In this document: one piece after another, positions 11,389-20,905 of the stretch
How positions within the stretch are numbered: position 1 is the first letter of the stretch
Layout of the letters: the number at the start of each line of letters is the position of its first letter
NCBI RefSeq assembly: GCF_900156545.1
Contig: NZ_FTNW01000005.1
Location: forward strand, 124,001 to 188,000
Reading direction: 5' to 3'
DNA from: Aquipseudomonas alcaligenes
Lineage (GTDB): Bacteria > Pseudomonadota > Gammaproteobacteria > Pseudomonadales > Pseudomonadaceae
DNA length: 64,000 bases
Position numbers and translations under genes: made by a program
Notes under the pieces: model-generated
The model's input: only the letters and a program-made list of their open reading frames with translations
Database searches by the model: none
Told to the model about the DNA's origin: nothing

Positions 11389-11711
11389 AAAATAATGGAC
11401 CATGAATCCGCGCTCTAGCAGGAGCTTATACGGAATATGTCCGTTTTTTGGCGCCTGCAGCCTTGATTGCTATATGGTCCTTTTACGCCATCCGCCTGAA
11501 ATGTTTGACATATTTTACGTCTCTGGAGAGACTGTGCGGGCGGTTCGACTGTTATGCGGCCGTCGCGGGTGGTCCGTTACCTCCCATTCCCATGCCTCCA
11601 GGTGAGGCCCAGCTACGCCGCCGACAGACGGAACCGTGCCAAACAGGTAGCGCGTCGATCTCCCGACCCACCTGCACAGCAACGGCAGATCGATCTGCCC
11701 CAAGGTGACGT
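11389..11711. other. 323-bp intergenic region upstream of the gamma-glutamyl-GABA hydrolase
   Basis: No gene is evident; short frames are neither conserved-looking nor preceded by a ribosome site. The first part is AT-rich and carries a small palindrome ATGGACCAT at 11395-11403 and a better one at 11499-11515, listed separately. Length and composition suggest a regulated promoter for the gene at 11712. Confidence 0.6.
11499..11515. promoter_or_regulatory. Palindrome upstream of the hydrolase gene, candidate operator
   Basis: AAATGTTTGACATATTT contains the perfect core ATGT-TTG-ACAT. It lies in the AT-rich part of the promoter region, about 200 bp before the ATG at 11712. It could be a site for the PauR-like regulator or another repressor. 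This is pattern only; the binding protein is not known. Confidence 0.3.
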
Positions 11712-12512
11712 ATGTCCAACAAGAACAGTGCAAAAACTTCCACTGCCAAGCGTAAACCCGTCGTGTTGATGTCCATGGGCGCTCAGGAGCGCAAGGGCCA
11801 CGACTATCAGGTAATGACTCACAAATACATCACGCCGCTGGTGGAGATCGCCGGCTGCGTACCCGTGCTGGTGCCCACCTGCTGTGGTACCGGCGACCTC
11901 GAGCAATACCTGGACATGGCCGACGGCGTGTACCTGACCGGTGCCGGTTCGAACATCGACCCGACCCTCTACGGTCAGGAAAACCTCACCCCGGAGAAGG
12001 GCCAGGATCGCGACCGCGACCTGTTCGACCTGCCGCTGATCAAGGCTGCCATCGCCCGTGGCCTGCCGGTCTTCGGCATCTGCCGCGGCATGCAGGAAAT
12101 CAACGTGGCCCTGGGCGGCGACATCCACCAGAAGGTGTATGCCGAGCCGGGCTTCAACGACCATCGCGAAAACCCCGAGGACCCGGTGGCGGTGCAGTAC
12201 GCCGAGGCGCACAAGGTGCGCATCGAGCCGAACAGCTGGCTGGCCCGGGTGCTGGGGCGCGAGGAGATCGGCGTCAACTCGCTGCATGGCCAGGGCATCA
12301 AGACCCTGGGCAAGGGCCTGGAGCCGCTGGCCCGCGCCGAGGACGGTCTGATCGAGGCCTTCCACGCGCCGAGCCTGTCGCCCTTCCTGTTCGCCGTGCA
12401 ATGGCACCCGGAGTGGCAGGCCGCGCAGAACCCGGACTCGGTGAAGATGTTCGAGGCCTTCGGCGAGGCCTGCCGTCAGCACCAGAAAGGTGGCCAGCGC
12501 AGCGCCGCCTGA
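11712..12512 (+). CDS. Gamma-glutamyl-gamma-aminobutyrate hydrolase family protein (PuuD/SpuA-like)
   Basis: Class I glutamine amidotransferase-like hydrolase (peptidase C26), 266 aa. In the glutamylated polyamine pathway, relatives release GABA or a related amino acid from its gamma-glutamyl conjugate. The nucleophile is the cysteine of FGICRGMQEINVALGG, and the partner histidine is in FAVQWHPEWQ. The TGAGSNIDPTLYG segment is also typical. The lysine/serine-rich first 15 residues are an extension seen in some members; ATG at 11712 follows AAGGTG. It stands alone with a terminator downstream. With the PauR-like gene at 1.0 kb it suggests polyamine catabolism, though no other pathway gene is in the window. 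Confidence 0.88.
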   Translation: MSNKNSAKTSTAKRKPVVLMSMGAQERKGHDYQVMTHKYITPLVEIAGCVPVLVPTCCGTGDLEQYLDMADGVYLTGAGSNIDPTLYGQENLTPEKGQDRDRDLFDLPLIKAAIARGLPVFGICRGMQEINVALGGDIHQKVYAEPGFNDHRENPEDPVAVQYAEAHKVRIEPNSWLARVLGREEIGVNSLHGQGIKTLGKGLEPLARAEDGLIEAFHAPSLSPFLFAVQWHPEWQAAQNPDSVKMFEAFGEACRQHQKGGQRSAA

Positions 12513-12527
12513 TCCTGCAGGCCCCAG

Positions 12528-12555
12528 AAAAAGCCCGGCATGTGCCGGGCTTTTT
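12528..12555. terminator. Bidirectional rho-independent terminator
   Basis: AAAAAGCCCGGCA and TGCCGGGCTTTTT arms around a 2-nt loop centre, placed between the convergent hydrolase and betT genes. Confidence 0.9.
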
Positions 12556-12559
12556 CGTT

Positions 12560-14527
12560 TCAGCGCACCAGGTGCAGGTAGTGCATGTGCTTCTCGTACT
12601 GGTCGAGGATGTCGTCGATCACCGCCTCGCGTACCCAGCCCATCACGTCGTAGTCCTGGCCGCCCTCGCGCAGGTGCACTTCGGCGCGGAAGTACTTGCG
12701 CTCCTCGTTGCCGTCGTCGCCGGTGTCCCGCAGGGCGAAGCTGGGCTGGGCGAAGGCGCGCGGGCGCACCTCGTAGCTGAAGTCGGTCTCGCTGCCATGC
12801 GCCACAGCCAGGCGCACGCGGCCGTCGGCACCGCTCTCGACCGTCGCCGGCAGGCCCTGCTTGCGCAGCTCCTCGGCCACCGCCTGGCAGGCCGGCTGCA
12901 CCACTTCGTCGATGAATCGGGTGACGTGGGCGCGCCGCGGGAACATCGCCAGGTTGCGCAGGCGACGCTGCCAGCCGCCATGCTGGCGGGCCAGCGGGCG
13001 TGAACCGTTGAGCGCCTGGAAGCGCACGCCGCGCTTGGTGGCGTCCAGTTTCAGTGCGCGCAGCAGGCCCCAGATGGCCGCCAGCAGGACGATGGAGAAG
13101 GGCAGGGCGCTGGCGATGGTGGCCGTCTGCAGCGCCTTGAGGCCGTCGGCCAGTAGCAGGGCGATGGCCACCACGCCGATCAGGATCGACCAGAACAGGC
13201 GCTGCCACAGCGGCGTGACGGTCCTGCCGCCTGAGGCCAGCATGTCCACCACCAGGGCGCCGGAGTCGGCCGAGGTGACGAAGAACACCACCACCATGGC
13301 CACCGCGACCAGCGACAGCAGGTCGCTCAGCGGGAACTGTTCGAGGAAGGCGAACAGCGCCAGCGAACTGTCGGCATTCACCGTCTCGGCCAGGCCGCCC
13401 AGGCCCTCGTTGAGCACCATATGAATGGCGGTGTCGCCGAACACGGTCATCCACAGCAGGGTGAAGCCAGCCGGCACGAACAGCACGCCGCTGATGAACT
13501 CGCGGATGGTGCGGCCACGCGAGATGCGCGCGATGAACAGGCCGACGAAGGGCGACCAGGACAGCCACCAGCCCCAGTACAGCAGGGTCCAGCCACCGAT
13601 CCAGTCGGTCGGCTCATAGGCGTAGAGGTTGAAGGTCTTGCTGACGATCTCGGAGAGGTAGGCGCCGCTGTTCTGCACGAAGGTCTTGAGCAGAAACACG
13701 GTCGGTCCCAGCACCAGGACGAACAGCAGCAGGAACACGGCCAGCGCCAGGTTGAGCTCCGAGAGGATGCGGATGCCTTTGTTCAGGCCGCTCGCCACCG
13801 ACAGCGTGGCCAGGGCGCAGATGGCGGCGATCAGGCCGATCTGCACCGGCGTGCTGACCGGCAGGCCGAACAGGTGGTGGAAGCCGCTGTTGATCTGCAG
13901 CACGCCGTAGCCCAGCGAGGTGGCCACGCCGAACACGGTGCCGAGGATGGCGAAGGTGTCCACCGCATGGCCGATGGGGCCGTGGATGCGCTCGCCGATC
14001 AGCGGGTAGAGCGCCGAACGCAGGGTCAGCGGCAGGTCGTGGCGAAAGCAAAAGAAGGCCAGGATCAGCGCGACGATGGCGTAGATCGCCCAGGCGTGTA
14101 GGCCCCAGTGGAAGAAGGTCAGCTTCATCGCCTCGCGCGCAGCCTGCGCCGTGCCGGCCTCGCCCACTGGCGGGGCGGTGAAGTGCATCAGGGGTTCGGC
14201 CACGCCGAAGAACATCAGGCCGATGCCCATGCCGGCGGAGAACAACATGGCGAACCAGGTGGTGTTGCGGTACTCGGGCTGGCTGTGGTCGGGGCCCAGC
14301 TTGAGGTCGCCATAGCGGCTGACGGCGAGGAACACGCAGCAGATCAGAATCAGGGCGACGGTGAGGACGTAGAACCAGCTGGCCTTGTCGATGATCCAGC
14401 GTTGCAGCCAGGCGAACTGGTCTTGTGCATGCTCCGGCAGCAGCACGCTGTAGAGCACCAGGGCGAGGATGAGAAGGGCGGAGCCGAAGAATACCGGCCG
14501 GTTGAGCGAAGACGAAGATGCCTCCAT
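12560..14527 (-). CDS. betT: BCCT family choline transporter, BetT-like
   Basis: Proton-coupled choline uptake for glycine betaine synthesis under osmotic stress. 655 aa with 12 predicted membrane segments. Family signatures seen are MGIGLMFFGVAEP early, the W-rich TLLYWGWWLSWSPFVG of the substrate site, and ARISRGRTIREF. The last about 150 residues are a soluble C-terminal domain, as in osmosensing BetT proteins. The start at 14527 (MEASSSSLNRP) has GGAGAG upstream; the open frame continues further upstream but without transporter character. Whether choline, betaine or carnitine is the substrate cannot be settled from sequence alone. Confidence 0.9.
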   Translation of the reverse strand: MEASSSSLNRPVFFGSALLILALVLYSVLLPEHAQDQFAWLQRWIIDKASWFYVLTVALILICCVFLAVSRYGDLKLGPDHSQPEYRNTTWFAMLFSAGMGIGLMFFGVAEPLMHFTAPPVGEAGTAQAAREAMKLTFFHWGLHAWAIYAIVALILAFFCFRHDLPLTLRSALYPLIGERIHGPIGHAVDTFAILGTVFGVATSLGYGVLQINSGFHHLFGLPVSTPVQIGLIAAICALATLSVASGLNKGIRILSELNLALAVFLLLFVLVLGPTVFLLKTFVQNSGAYLSEIVSKTFNLYAYEPTDWIGGWTLLYWGWWLSWSPFVGLFIARISRGRTIREFISGVLFVPAGFTLLWMTVFGDTAIHMVLNEGLGGLAETVNADSSLALFAFLEQFPLSDLLSLVAVAMVVVFFVTSADSGALVVDMLASGGRTVTPLWQRLFWSILIGVVAIALLLADGLKALQTATIASALPFSIVLLAAIWGLLRALKLDATKRGVRFQALNGSRPLARQHGGWQRRLRNLAMFPRRAHVTRFIDEVVQPACQAVAEELRKQGLPATVESGADGRVRLAVAHGSETDFSYEVRPRAFAQPSFALRDTGDDGNEERKYFRAEVHLREGGQDYDVMGWVREAVIDDILDQYEKHMHYLHLVR

Positions 14528-14640
14528 TGAGCTAGCTCTCCTTGTTATCGGATGGGCCGCCAAGGGCGGAAGGCCAGCCATCCTAACACAGATCGATAGC
14601 TTTTTTCTCTGAGAAGTTATCTCCTGATAATTCTGATGGA

Positions 14641-16137
14641 TCAGCTGCCGCTGCTGGGACGGTACTGCAGGGCCTCGGCCAGGTGCGCGCGGCCGATCTC
14701 GCAGACGCCCTCCAGGTCGGCCAGGGTGCGCGCCACCTTGAGCAGGCGATGGGCCGCCCGCAGCGACAGGTTGAGGCGTTCGCAGGCCTGCTCCAGCCAC
14801 AGCCGGTCAGTTTCGGGCAGGCGGCAATGCTGCTGCAGGCCCGGCAGGTCGAGGAATGCATTGGCGCAGCCCTGGCGCGCCAGCTGGCGCTGGCGTGCCT
14901 GGCTGACGCGGGCGGCGACCTCAGCGCTGCTCTCGCCAGCCTGGCTGCTGGCCAGCAGGCTGGTGCTTTCGCGCGCCACGGTGAGGTGCAGGTCGATGCG
15001 GTCGAGCAGCGGTCCGGACAGCTTGGCGCGGTAGCGCTGGATCTGTTCCGGGGTGCAGCGGCAGCGGCCGCCGGGGTCGCCCAGGTAGCCGCAGGGACAG
15101 GGGTTCATCGCCGCCACCAGCTGGAAGCGCGCGGGGAAGCGCACCTTGTCGCGAGCCCGGGCGATCACGATATGGCCGGATTCCAGAGGCTCGCGAAGGA
15201 CCTCGAGGACCTTGCGGTCGAACTCGGGCAGCTCGTCGAGGAACAGGATGCCGTGATGGGCCAGGCTGATCTCGCCGGGTTGCGGGCGACTGCCGCCACC
15301 GACCAGCGCTGGCCCGGAGGCACTATGATGAGGCTGGCGGAACGGTCGGCGCGGCCATGCCGTCAGCGGCGCATGGCTGGCCACCGAATGGATGGCCGCC
15401 ACCTCCAGCGCCTCCTCCTCGGACAACGGCGGCAGCAGACCGGGCAGGCGGCTGGCCAGCAGGGTCTTGCCGGTGCCCGGAGGTCCGCTGAGCAACAGGT
15501 TATGGCCACCGCTGGCGGCGATCAGCAGGGCGCGCTTGGCCGCCAGCTGGCCCTGCACGTCGGCCAGGTCGGGGTACGCCGCTTCCTGGCGCAGTAGGCC
15601 GCTGGCCTGATAGGGCGGCAGTGGTGTGTGACCGTTGAGGTGGGCGGCGATCTGCAACAGGTGGTCGGCGGCCAGCACCTTGAGGCCCGAGGCCAGGCTG
15701 GCTTCCTCGGCATTGGCCCGCGGCACCACCAGGGTGCGTCCGGCGGCGCGGGCGGCCAGGGCGGCGGGCAGCACGCCCTGCACCGGGCGCAGCTCGCCGG
15801 ACAGCGCCAGCTCACCCAGGCACTCCAGTTCGGCCAAACTGGCCGCTGGCACCTGCTCGCTGGCGGCCAGCACGCCGAGGGCGATGGCCAGGTCGAAACG
15901 CCCGCCGTCCTTGGGCAGGTCGGCAGGCGCCAGGTTGAGGGTGATGCGCCGTGGCGGGAAATCGAAACCGGCGTTCTGGATCGCGCTGCGCACCCGATCC
16001 TTGCTTTCCTTGACCGCGGTTTCCGGCAGGCCGACCAGGGTCAGGGCCGGTAGACCGTTGGCCAGGTGCGCCTCGACGGTGACGGCCGGCGCTTCGACGC
16101 CGACCTGGGCACGGCTGTGGACGATGGCGAGGGACAT
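14641..16137 (-). CDS. comM: Mg-chelatase-like AAA+ helicase ComM/YifB
   Basis: 497-498 aa. An N-terminal Lon-like domain (MSLAIVHSRAQVGVEAPAV, GLPETAVKESKDRVRSA) is followed by an AAA+ Mg-chelatase core with Walker A SGPPGTGKT, Walker B GILFLDELPEF, the PHHSAS insert, and the cysteine-rich AMNPCPCGYLGD with a downstream CRCTPEQ. The C-terminal MgsA-like helical region follows. ComM drives branch migration during natural transformation in other gammaproteobacteria. The gene lies 32 bp after ubiK on the same strand and is probably co-transcribed with it. Confidence 0.95.
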   Translation of the reverse strand: MSLAIVHSRAQVGVEAPAVTVEAHLANGLPALTLVGLPETAVKESKDRVRSAIQNAGFDFPPRRITLNLAPADLPKDGGRFDLAIALGVLAASEQVPAASLAELECLGELALSGELRPVQGVLPAALAARAAGRTLVVPRANAEEASLASGLKVLAADHLLQIAAHLNGHTPLPPYQASGLLRQEAAYPDLADVQGQLAAKRALLIAASGGHNLLLSGPPGTGKTLLASRLPGLLPPLSEEEALEVAAIHSVASHAPLTAWPRRPFRQPHHSASGPALVGGGSRPQPGEISLAHHGILFLDELPEFDRKVLEVLREPLESGHIVIARARDKVRFPARFQLVAAMNPCPCGYLGDPGGRCRCTPEQIQRYRAKLSGPLLDRIDLHLTVARESTSLLASSQAGESSAEVAARVSQARQRQLARQGCANAFLDLPGLQQHCRLPETDRLWLEQACERLNLSLRAAHRLLKVARTLADLEGVCEIGRAHLAEALQYRPSSGS

Positions 16138-16169
16138 GGATCACTCCTTGATCACATGCCCGCCGATTT

Positions 16170-16430
16170 TTATTCGGCGGGTGGGTTCTGCCTGGCTTCC
16201 AGCTCTGCCAGCTTGGCTTCCAGGGCTTCCAGGCGCGCACGGGTACGCGCCAGCACGGCCATCTGGCTGTCGAATTCTTCGCGGCTGACCAGGTCCAGCT
16301 TGCCGAAGGCGCTCTGCAACAGGGCCTTGAGCTGGGCTTCGATCTCACTGCGCGGCAGCGGGTTGTCACCGCTGAACAGGCGCGAGGCGTGGCTGGCGAG
16401 GGTGTCGAGAATGGCTTTGGGCGGCAGCAT
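16170..16430 (-). CDS. ubiK: Ubiquinone biosynthesis accessory factor UbiK (YqiC/BMFP family)
   Basis: 86-aa accessory protein for aerobic ubiquinone synthesis, thought to work with UbiJ and the lipid-binding Ubi complex. It shows the BMFP pattern: an N-terminal amphipathic helix (MLPPKAILDTLASHASRLF), LKALLQSAFGKLDLVSREEFD, and a C-terminal coiled coil (ARTRARLEALEAKLAELEA). The start at 16430 gives the family N-terminus; an upstream in-frame ATG would add an unlikely basic extension. Confidence 0.9.
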   Translation of the reverse strand: MLPPKAILDTLASHASRLFSGDNPLPRSEIEAQLKALLQSAFGKLDLVSREEFDSQMAVLARTRARLEALEAKLAELEARQNPPAE

Positions 16431-16537
16431 GGCGGGGTTCTTTTCGATGACAAACCGCGGCAGTGTAGCACGCAGGCGACGCTGCTCAGGGCGTGCGCGG
16501 GCGATGCACGGTTTTCGCTCATGGCTAGCGCCGATCA

Positions 16538-16554
16538 TGCACCAATGTTGTGCA
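16538..16554. promoter_or_regulatory. NtrC-type enhancer site upstream of glnK
   Basis: TGCACCAATGTTGTGCA fits the known NtrC pattern TGCACC-N5-GGTGCA at all but one position. Its centre is about 110 bp upstream of the start point predicted from the sigma-54 element, a normal enhancer distance. A weaker GC-rich dyad follows at about 16559-16577. Confidence 0.75.
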
Positions 16555-16628
16555 GTGACTGTGCGGTCGCTGCGCACGATTTTCCTGGGCGCGGCCTAAC
16601 TGCATGAAAAAGTGGCCTTTTGGCATAG

Positions 16629-16646
16629 CTGGCAAGCTTTCTGCTT
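16629..16646 (+). promoter_or_regulatory. Sigma-54 (-24/-12) promoter for glnK-amtB
   Basis: CTGGCAAGCTTTCTGCTT has the invariant GG and GC separated by exactly 10 bp (GG 16631-16632, GC 16643-16644) and a T-rich spacer end. Together with the upstream NtrC site it predicts induction under nitrogen limitation. Confidence 0.8.
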
Positions 16647-16693
16647 AACCCCCTGTGACGCGTGCACCGATGCAGTACCGGTGCGCAGGCTGA

Positions 16694-17182
<489 letters not shown>

Positions 17183-17217
17183 GCCTCAGAACCCCACACG
17201 CCCCAGGAGAAAAACAC

Positions 17218-18534
17218 ATGACTCTGCGTAAATTCGCAGGGCTTGGAGCCCTTTTGTCCCTCGTAACCCCCGGCATCGCCATGGCTGACGAGGCTGTACT
17301 GAACAGCGGTGACACCGCGTGGATGATCGTCGCCACGGCGTTCGTTCTGTTTATGACCATTCCCGGCCTGGCGCTGTTCTACGGCGGCATGGTGCGTTCG
17401 AAGAACGTTCTTTCGGTGATGATGCAGTGCTTCGCCATCACCGGCCTGATCAGCATTCTCTGGGTGGTCTACGGCTACAGCCTGGCGTTCGACACCACCG
17501 GCATGGAGAAGGGTGTTACCAACCTCAATTCCTTCATCGGCGGTCTGAACAAAGCCTTCCTCAGCGGCGTCGACACCAACAGCCTGGTGTATGCGATCCC
17601 GGAAAGCGTGTTCATCGTCTTCCAGATGACCTTCGCCATCATCACCCCGGCGCTGATCGTCGGTGCCTTCGCCGAGCGCATGAAGTTCTCCGCGATGCTG
17701 ATCTTCATGGCCGTCTGGTTCACCCTGGTCTATGCCCCGATGTGCCACATGGTCTGGTCCGGCGACGGTGCCTTCCTGTGGGATGAGGGCGTTCTGGACT
17801 TCGCCGGTGGCACCGTGGTGCACATCAACGCCGGTATCGCCGGCCTGGTAGCGTGCCTGGTTCTGGGCAAGCGCAAAGGCTTCCCGACCACGCCGATGGC
17901 GCCGCACAACCTGGGTTACACCCTGATCGGTGCTGCCATGCTGTGGGTCGGCTGGTTCGGTTTCAACGCGGGTTCCGCCGTCGCCGCCAACGGCACTGCG
18001 GGCATGGCCATGCTGGTGACTCAGATCGCCACCGCCGCCGCCGCTCTGGGCTGGATGTTCGCCGAGTGGATTACCCACGGTAAGCCGAGTGCTCTGGGCA
18101 TCGCTTCCGGTGTGGTTGCCGGTCTGGTCGCCATCACCCCGGCTGCTGGTACCGCCGGCCCGATGGGCGCCCTGGTAATCGGTCTGGCCGCTGGCGTGAT
18201 CTGCTTCTTCTGCGCTACCAGCCTGAAGCGCAAACTGGGCTACGACGACTCCCTGGACGCCTTCGGCGTACACGGCATCGGCGGTATCGTCGGCGCGGTC
18301 CTGACCGGTGTGTTCGCTGCACCTGTGCTGGGCGGCTTCGGCACCGTGGAAGATATCGGCGCTCAGGTCTGGATCCAGATCGTCGGCGTGCTGGTCACCG
18401 TGGTTTACACCGGTATCGTCACCTACATCATCCTCAAGGTGCTGGACCTGGTCATGGGCCTGCGTGTCAGCGAAGAGTCCGAGAGCGTTGGTCTCGACCT
18501 CTCCGAGCACAACGAGCGCGGCTACAACCTGTAA
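17218..18534 (+). CDS. amtB: Ammonium transporter AmtB
   Basis: Trimeric inner-membrane ammonium channel, 438 aa. A cleavable signal sequence ends at AMA before DEAVLN, followed by 11 hydrophobic spans. Pore features are FAERMKFSAML, the twin-histidine region (GTVVHINAGIAGL and DAFGVHGIGGIVG) and the AMT signature around GGTVVHINAG. The cytoplasmic tail ends in ERGYNL. It begins 35 bp after glnK, so GlnK should gate this channel. Confidence 0.97.
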   Translation: MTLRKFAGLGALLSLVTPGIAMADEAVLNSGDTAWMIVATAFVLFMTIPGLALFYGGMVRSKNVLSVMMQCFAITGLISILWVVYGYSLAFDTTGMEKGVTNLNSFIGGLNKAFLSGVDTNSLVYAIPESVFIVFQMTFAIITPALIVGAFAERMKFSAMLIFMAVWFTLVYAPMCHMVWSGDGAFLWDEGVLDFAGGTVVHINAGIAGLVACLVLGKRKGFPTTPMAPHNLGYTLIGAAMLWVGWFGFNAGSAVAANGTAGMAMLVTQIATAAAALGWMFAEWITHGKPSALGIASGVVAGLVAITPAAGTAGPMGALVIGLAAGVICFFCATSLKRKLGYDDSLDAFGVHGIGGIVGAVLTGVFAAPVLGGFGTVEDIGAQVWIQIVGVLVTVVYTGIVTYIILKVLDLVMGLRVSEESESVGLDLSEHNERGYNL

Positions 18535-18550
18535 CGCTCGCTGTCTTGCC

Positions 18551-18580
18551 CAACGCCCGGTTCGCCGGGCGTTGTTCTTT
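18551..18580 (+). terminator. Hairpin after amtB, possibly attenuating amtB2
   Basis: CAACGCCCGG and CCGGGCGTTG form a 10-bp stem with a TTCG loop followed by a broken T-tract (TTCTTT). It may be a partial terminator, so amtB2 expression could be lower than that of glnK-amtB. Confidence 0.6.
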
Positions 18581-18627
18581 CTGCGCCAACGGCGGCGCAC
18601 CCGTACAACGGTACAACGGAGTACTAG

Positions 18628-19878
18628 ATGGAAAGCACCGCACTGATTCCCTTGCAGTATGCGCTGGACACCTTCTATCTGCTGGTCTGTGGCGCTCTGG
18701 TGATGTGGATGGCCGCTGGTTTCGCGATGCTCGAATCCGGCCTGGTGAGGGCCAAGAACACCGCCGAGATCCTGACCAAGAACATCGTCCTTTATGCCCT
18801 GGCCTGCGTGATGTACCTGCTGGTGGGCTACTACCTGATGTATGGCGGCGCCCAGGGTGGTGTACTGCCCAACGTCGGCTTTCTGATCGGCAATGAGCAT
18901 GCGACGGATGTGGTCGCGGCGGGTGGTGAGGGGGCGCCGGCCTATTCCAAACGTGCCGACTTCTTCTTCCAGGTGGTATTCGTTGCCACCTGCATGTCGA
19001 TCGTCTCCGGCGCGGTGGCCGAGCGCATGAAGCTGTGGGCCTTCCTGGCCTTCGCCCTGGTCATGTGCGGCCTGATCTACCCGATCGAGGGCTACTGGAC
19101 CTGGGGCGGCGGCTTCCTCAAGCAGCTTGGCTTCAAGGACTTCGCCGGCTCCGGCATCGTGCACCTGGCCGGCGCCTCGGCGGCTCTGGCCGGGGTCATC
19201 CTGCTCGGCGCGCGCAAGGGCAAGTACGGCAGCCGTGGACAGATCAACGCCATTCCCGGCGCCAACCTGCCGCTGGCCACCCTCGGTACCTTCATCCTCT
19301 GGCTCGGCTGGTTCGGCTTCAATGGCGGCTCGCAACTGAAGATCAGCGGTATCGCCGACGCCAACGCGGTGGCGGCGGTGTTCGTCAACACCAACCTGGC
19401 GGCCGCCGGTGGCCTGCTGGCGGCTCTGGTGGTGGCGCGTCTGCTGTTCGGCAAGGCCGACCTGACCATGATCCTCAACGGTGCCCTGGCTGGCCTGGTG
19501 TCGATCACCGCCGAGCCGGCCACGCCGAGTGCCGTGCAGGCCGTGCTGGTCGGTGCGGTGGGCGGTGTGCTGGTCGTGTTCAGCATCCTCATGCTGGAGC
19601 GGCTGCGCATCGATGATCCGGTCGGCGCCATCTCGGTGCATGGCGCGGCGGGTATCTGGGGCCTGCTGGCCGTGCCGCTGACCAACTCCAGCGCCAACCT
19701 AAGCGTGCAGATGCTCGGCGCCGCCTGCATCTTCGCCTGGGTGTTCGTCGCCAGCCTGGTGGTGTGGGGGCTGATCAAGCTGCTGATGGGCCTGCGCGTG
19801 AGCGAGGAAGACGAGTACGAGGGGGTGGATATCGCCGAGTGTGGCTTGGAGGCCTACCCGGAGTTCACCCGCAAGTGA
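18628..19878 (+). CDS. amtB2: Second ammonium transporter (Amt family)
   Basis: 416-aa Amt protein, clearly diverged from the preceding one. There is no cleavable signal peptide ([20 protein letters not shown] leads into the first span). It retains the [13 protein letters not shown] segment, AERMKLWAF, the paired pore histidines ([14 protein letters not shown] and [13 protein letters not shown]) and [11 protein letters not shown]. The C-terminus [13 protein letters not shown] resembles the GlnK-contacting tail of AmtB. It lies 93 bp after amtB with a hairpin between. A glnK-amtB1-amtB2 order is known from P. stutzeri A1501. Transport capacity or sensing could differ between the copies. Confidence 0.93.
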   Translation: MESTALIPLQYALDTFYLLVCGALVMWMAAGFAMLESGLVRAKNTAEILTKNIVLYALACVMYLLVGYYLMYGGAQGGVLPNVGFLIGNEHATDVVAAGGEGAPAYSKRADFFFQVVFVATCMSIVSGAVAERMKLWAFLAFALVMCGLIYPIEGYWTWGGGFLKQLGFKDFAGSGIVHLAGASAALAGVILLGARKGKYGSRGQINAIPGANLPLATLGTFILWLGWFGFNGGSQLKISGIADANAVAAVFVNTNLAAAGGLLAALVVARLLFGKADLTMILNGALAGLVSITAEPATPSAVQAVLVGAVGGVLVVFSILMLERLRIDDPVGAISVHGAAGIWGLLAVPLTNSSANLSVQMLGAACIFAWVFVASLVVWGLIKLLMGLRVSEEDEYEGVDIAECGLEAYPEFTRK

Positions 19879-19883
19879 ATACC

Positions 19884-19905
19884 AGGGCGCTTCGGCGCCC
19901 TTTTT
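19884..19905 (+). terminator. Rho-independent terminator after amtB2
   Basis: GGGCGC, TTCG loop, GCGCCC then TTTTT, 6 bp after the stop codon. Confidence 0.85.
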
Positions 19906-19996
19906 GTTGGGCAATGTTTACCTGGAAAATTCCCCCACGGGCCAGGTGAAATGGTCAGCGACAGGCTCTAAAATGCGCCGCCATCGGAGGCTGCGG

Positions 19997-20431
19997 ATGC
20001 CTGCCATGTGGCAACAACGGCTGATCAGCCTGCGCGCAAGGGCGCGTGGGTTTCACCTGGTGACCGACGAACTGGTCGCGGCGCTGCCTGAACTGGCCCA
20101 GTGCCGGATCGGTCTGCTGCACCTGTGGCTGCAGCACACGTCCGCCTCGCTGACCATCAACGAGAATGCCGATGGTGCGGTGCGACGTGACTTCGAGCGC
20201 TTCTTCAACCGTCTTGTGCCCCAGGGTGACGGTGGCTACGAGCACGATTACGAGGGGCCGGACGATCTGCCGGCGCACTTCAAGTCGAGCCTGCTCGGTT
20301 GTCAGCTGAGCCTGCCCGTCAGCGAGGGGCGTCTGGCACTTGGCACCTGGCAGGGTATCTATCTCGGCGAGCACCGCGATCATGGCGGTTCACGCCGGGT
20401 ACTGGCGACCCTGCAGGGCGAGTGGCGTTGA
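19997..20431 (+). CDS. Secondary thiamine-phosphate synthase-like protein YjbQ (UPF0047)
   Basis: 144-aa member of the YjbQ/UPF0047 family, a small trimeric beta fold with weak thiamine-phosphate synthase activity reported for some members. Signatures are [18 protein letters not shown], the FFNRLVPQ region, [12 protein letters not shown] and [17 protein letters not shown], supplying the histidine/aspartate metal-site residues. GGAGG at 19986-19990 favours ATG 19997; an in-frame ATG at 20006 (MWQQRL) is the alternative. Confidence 0.88.
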   Translation: MPAMWQQRLISLRARARGFHLVTDELVAALPELAQCRIGLLHLWLQHTSASLTINENADGAVRRDFERFFNRLVPQGDGGYEHDYEGPDDLPAHFKSSLLGCQLSLPVSEGRLALGTWQGIYLGEHRDHGGSRRVLATLQGEWR

Positions 20432-20519
20432 AGACCGAAGAATTTTTTCCGGTGGCATGTTTGCAATGCGTGCCACTGGGCTATAAGTAACCTGCTTTGC
20501 GCAAGTCATGAGGTAGAAC

Positions 20520-20849
20520 ATGAGCGACGAAGAACTGGAACAGGACGACCTGGAAGGCGCCGACGAGGATGACGGCGAGGAGCTGGAAGCGGCTGATGCC
20601 GGTGATGATGGCGAGGACGATGGCAGCGATGCCGTAGAGCCTGGCAGCAAACCGAGCAAGAAGGCCAAGGCGGCTGAGGAAGTCGAGGAACTGCCCAGTG
20701 TAGAAGCCAAGCAGAAGGAGCGCGACGCCCTGGCCCGTGCCATGGAGGAGTTCCTCTCGCGGGGTGGCAAGGTCCAGGAGATCGAGGCCAATGTGGTGGC
20801 TGATCCGCCCAAGAAGCCAGACAGCAAGTACGGCAGCCGCCCCATCTGA
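20520..20849 (+). CDS. sutA: Transcriptional regulator SutA
   Basis: 109-aa acidic protein. The first half is Asp/Glu rich and low complexity (EELEQDDLEGADEDDGEE), then a short alpha-helical segment (VEAKQKERDALARAMEEFL) and a conserved tail ending KYGSRPI. This matches SutA of P. aeruginosa, an RNA-polymerase-binding factor that adjusts transcription during slow growth and helps ribosomal and maintenance genes stay active. It binds the beta subunit rather than DNA. Monocistronic, with a terminator 16 bp downstream. Confidence 0.92.
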   Translation: MSDEELEQDDLEGADEDDGEELEAADAGDDGEDDGSDAVEPGSKPSKKAKAAEEVEELPSVEAKQKERDALARAMEEFLSRGGKVQEIEANVVADPPKKPDSKYGSRPI

Positions 20850-20865
20850 GGACGGTCGCCGCCAT

Positions 20866-20895
20866 GAAAAAGCCCGCCATCCGGCGGGCTTTTTC
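20866..20895. terminator. Bidirectional terminator between sutA and the HAD gene
   Basis: GAAAAAGCCCGCC and GGCGGGCTTTTTC arms; it can end both convergent transcripts. Confidence 0.9.
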
Positions 20896-20905
20896 ATGGC
20901 AGGCT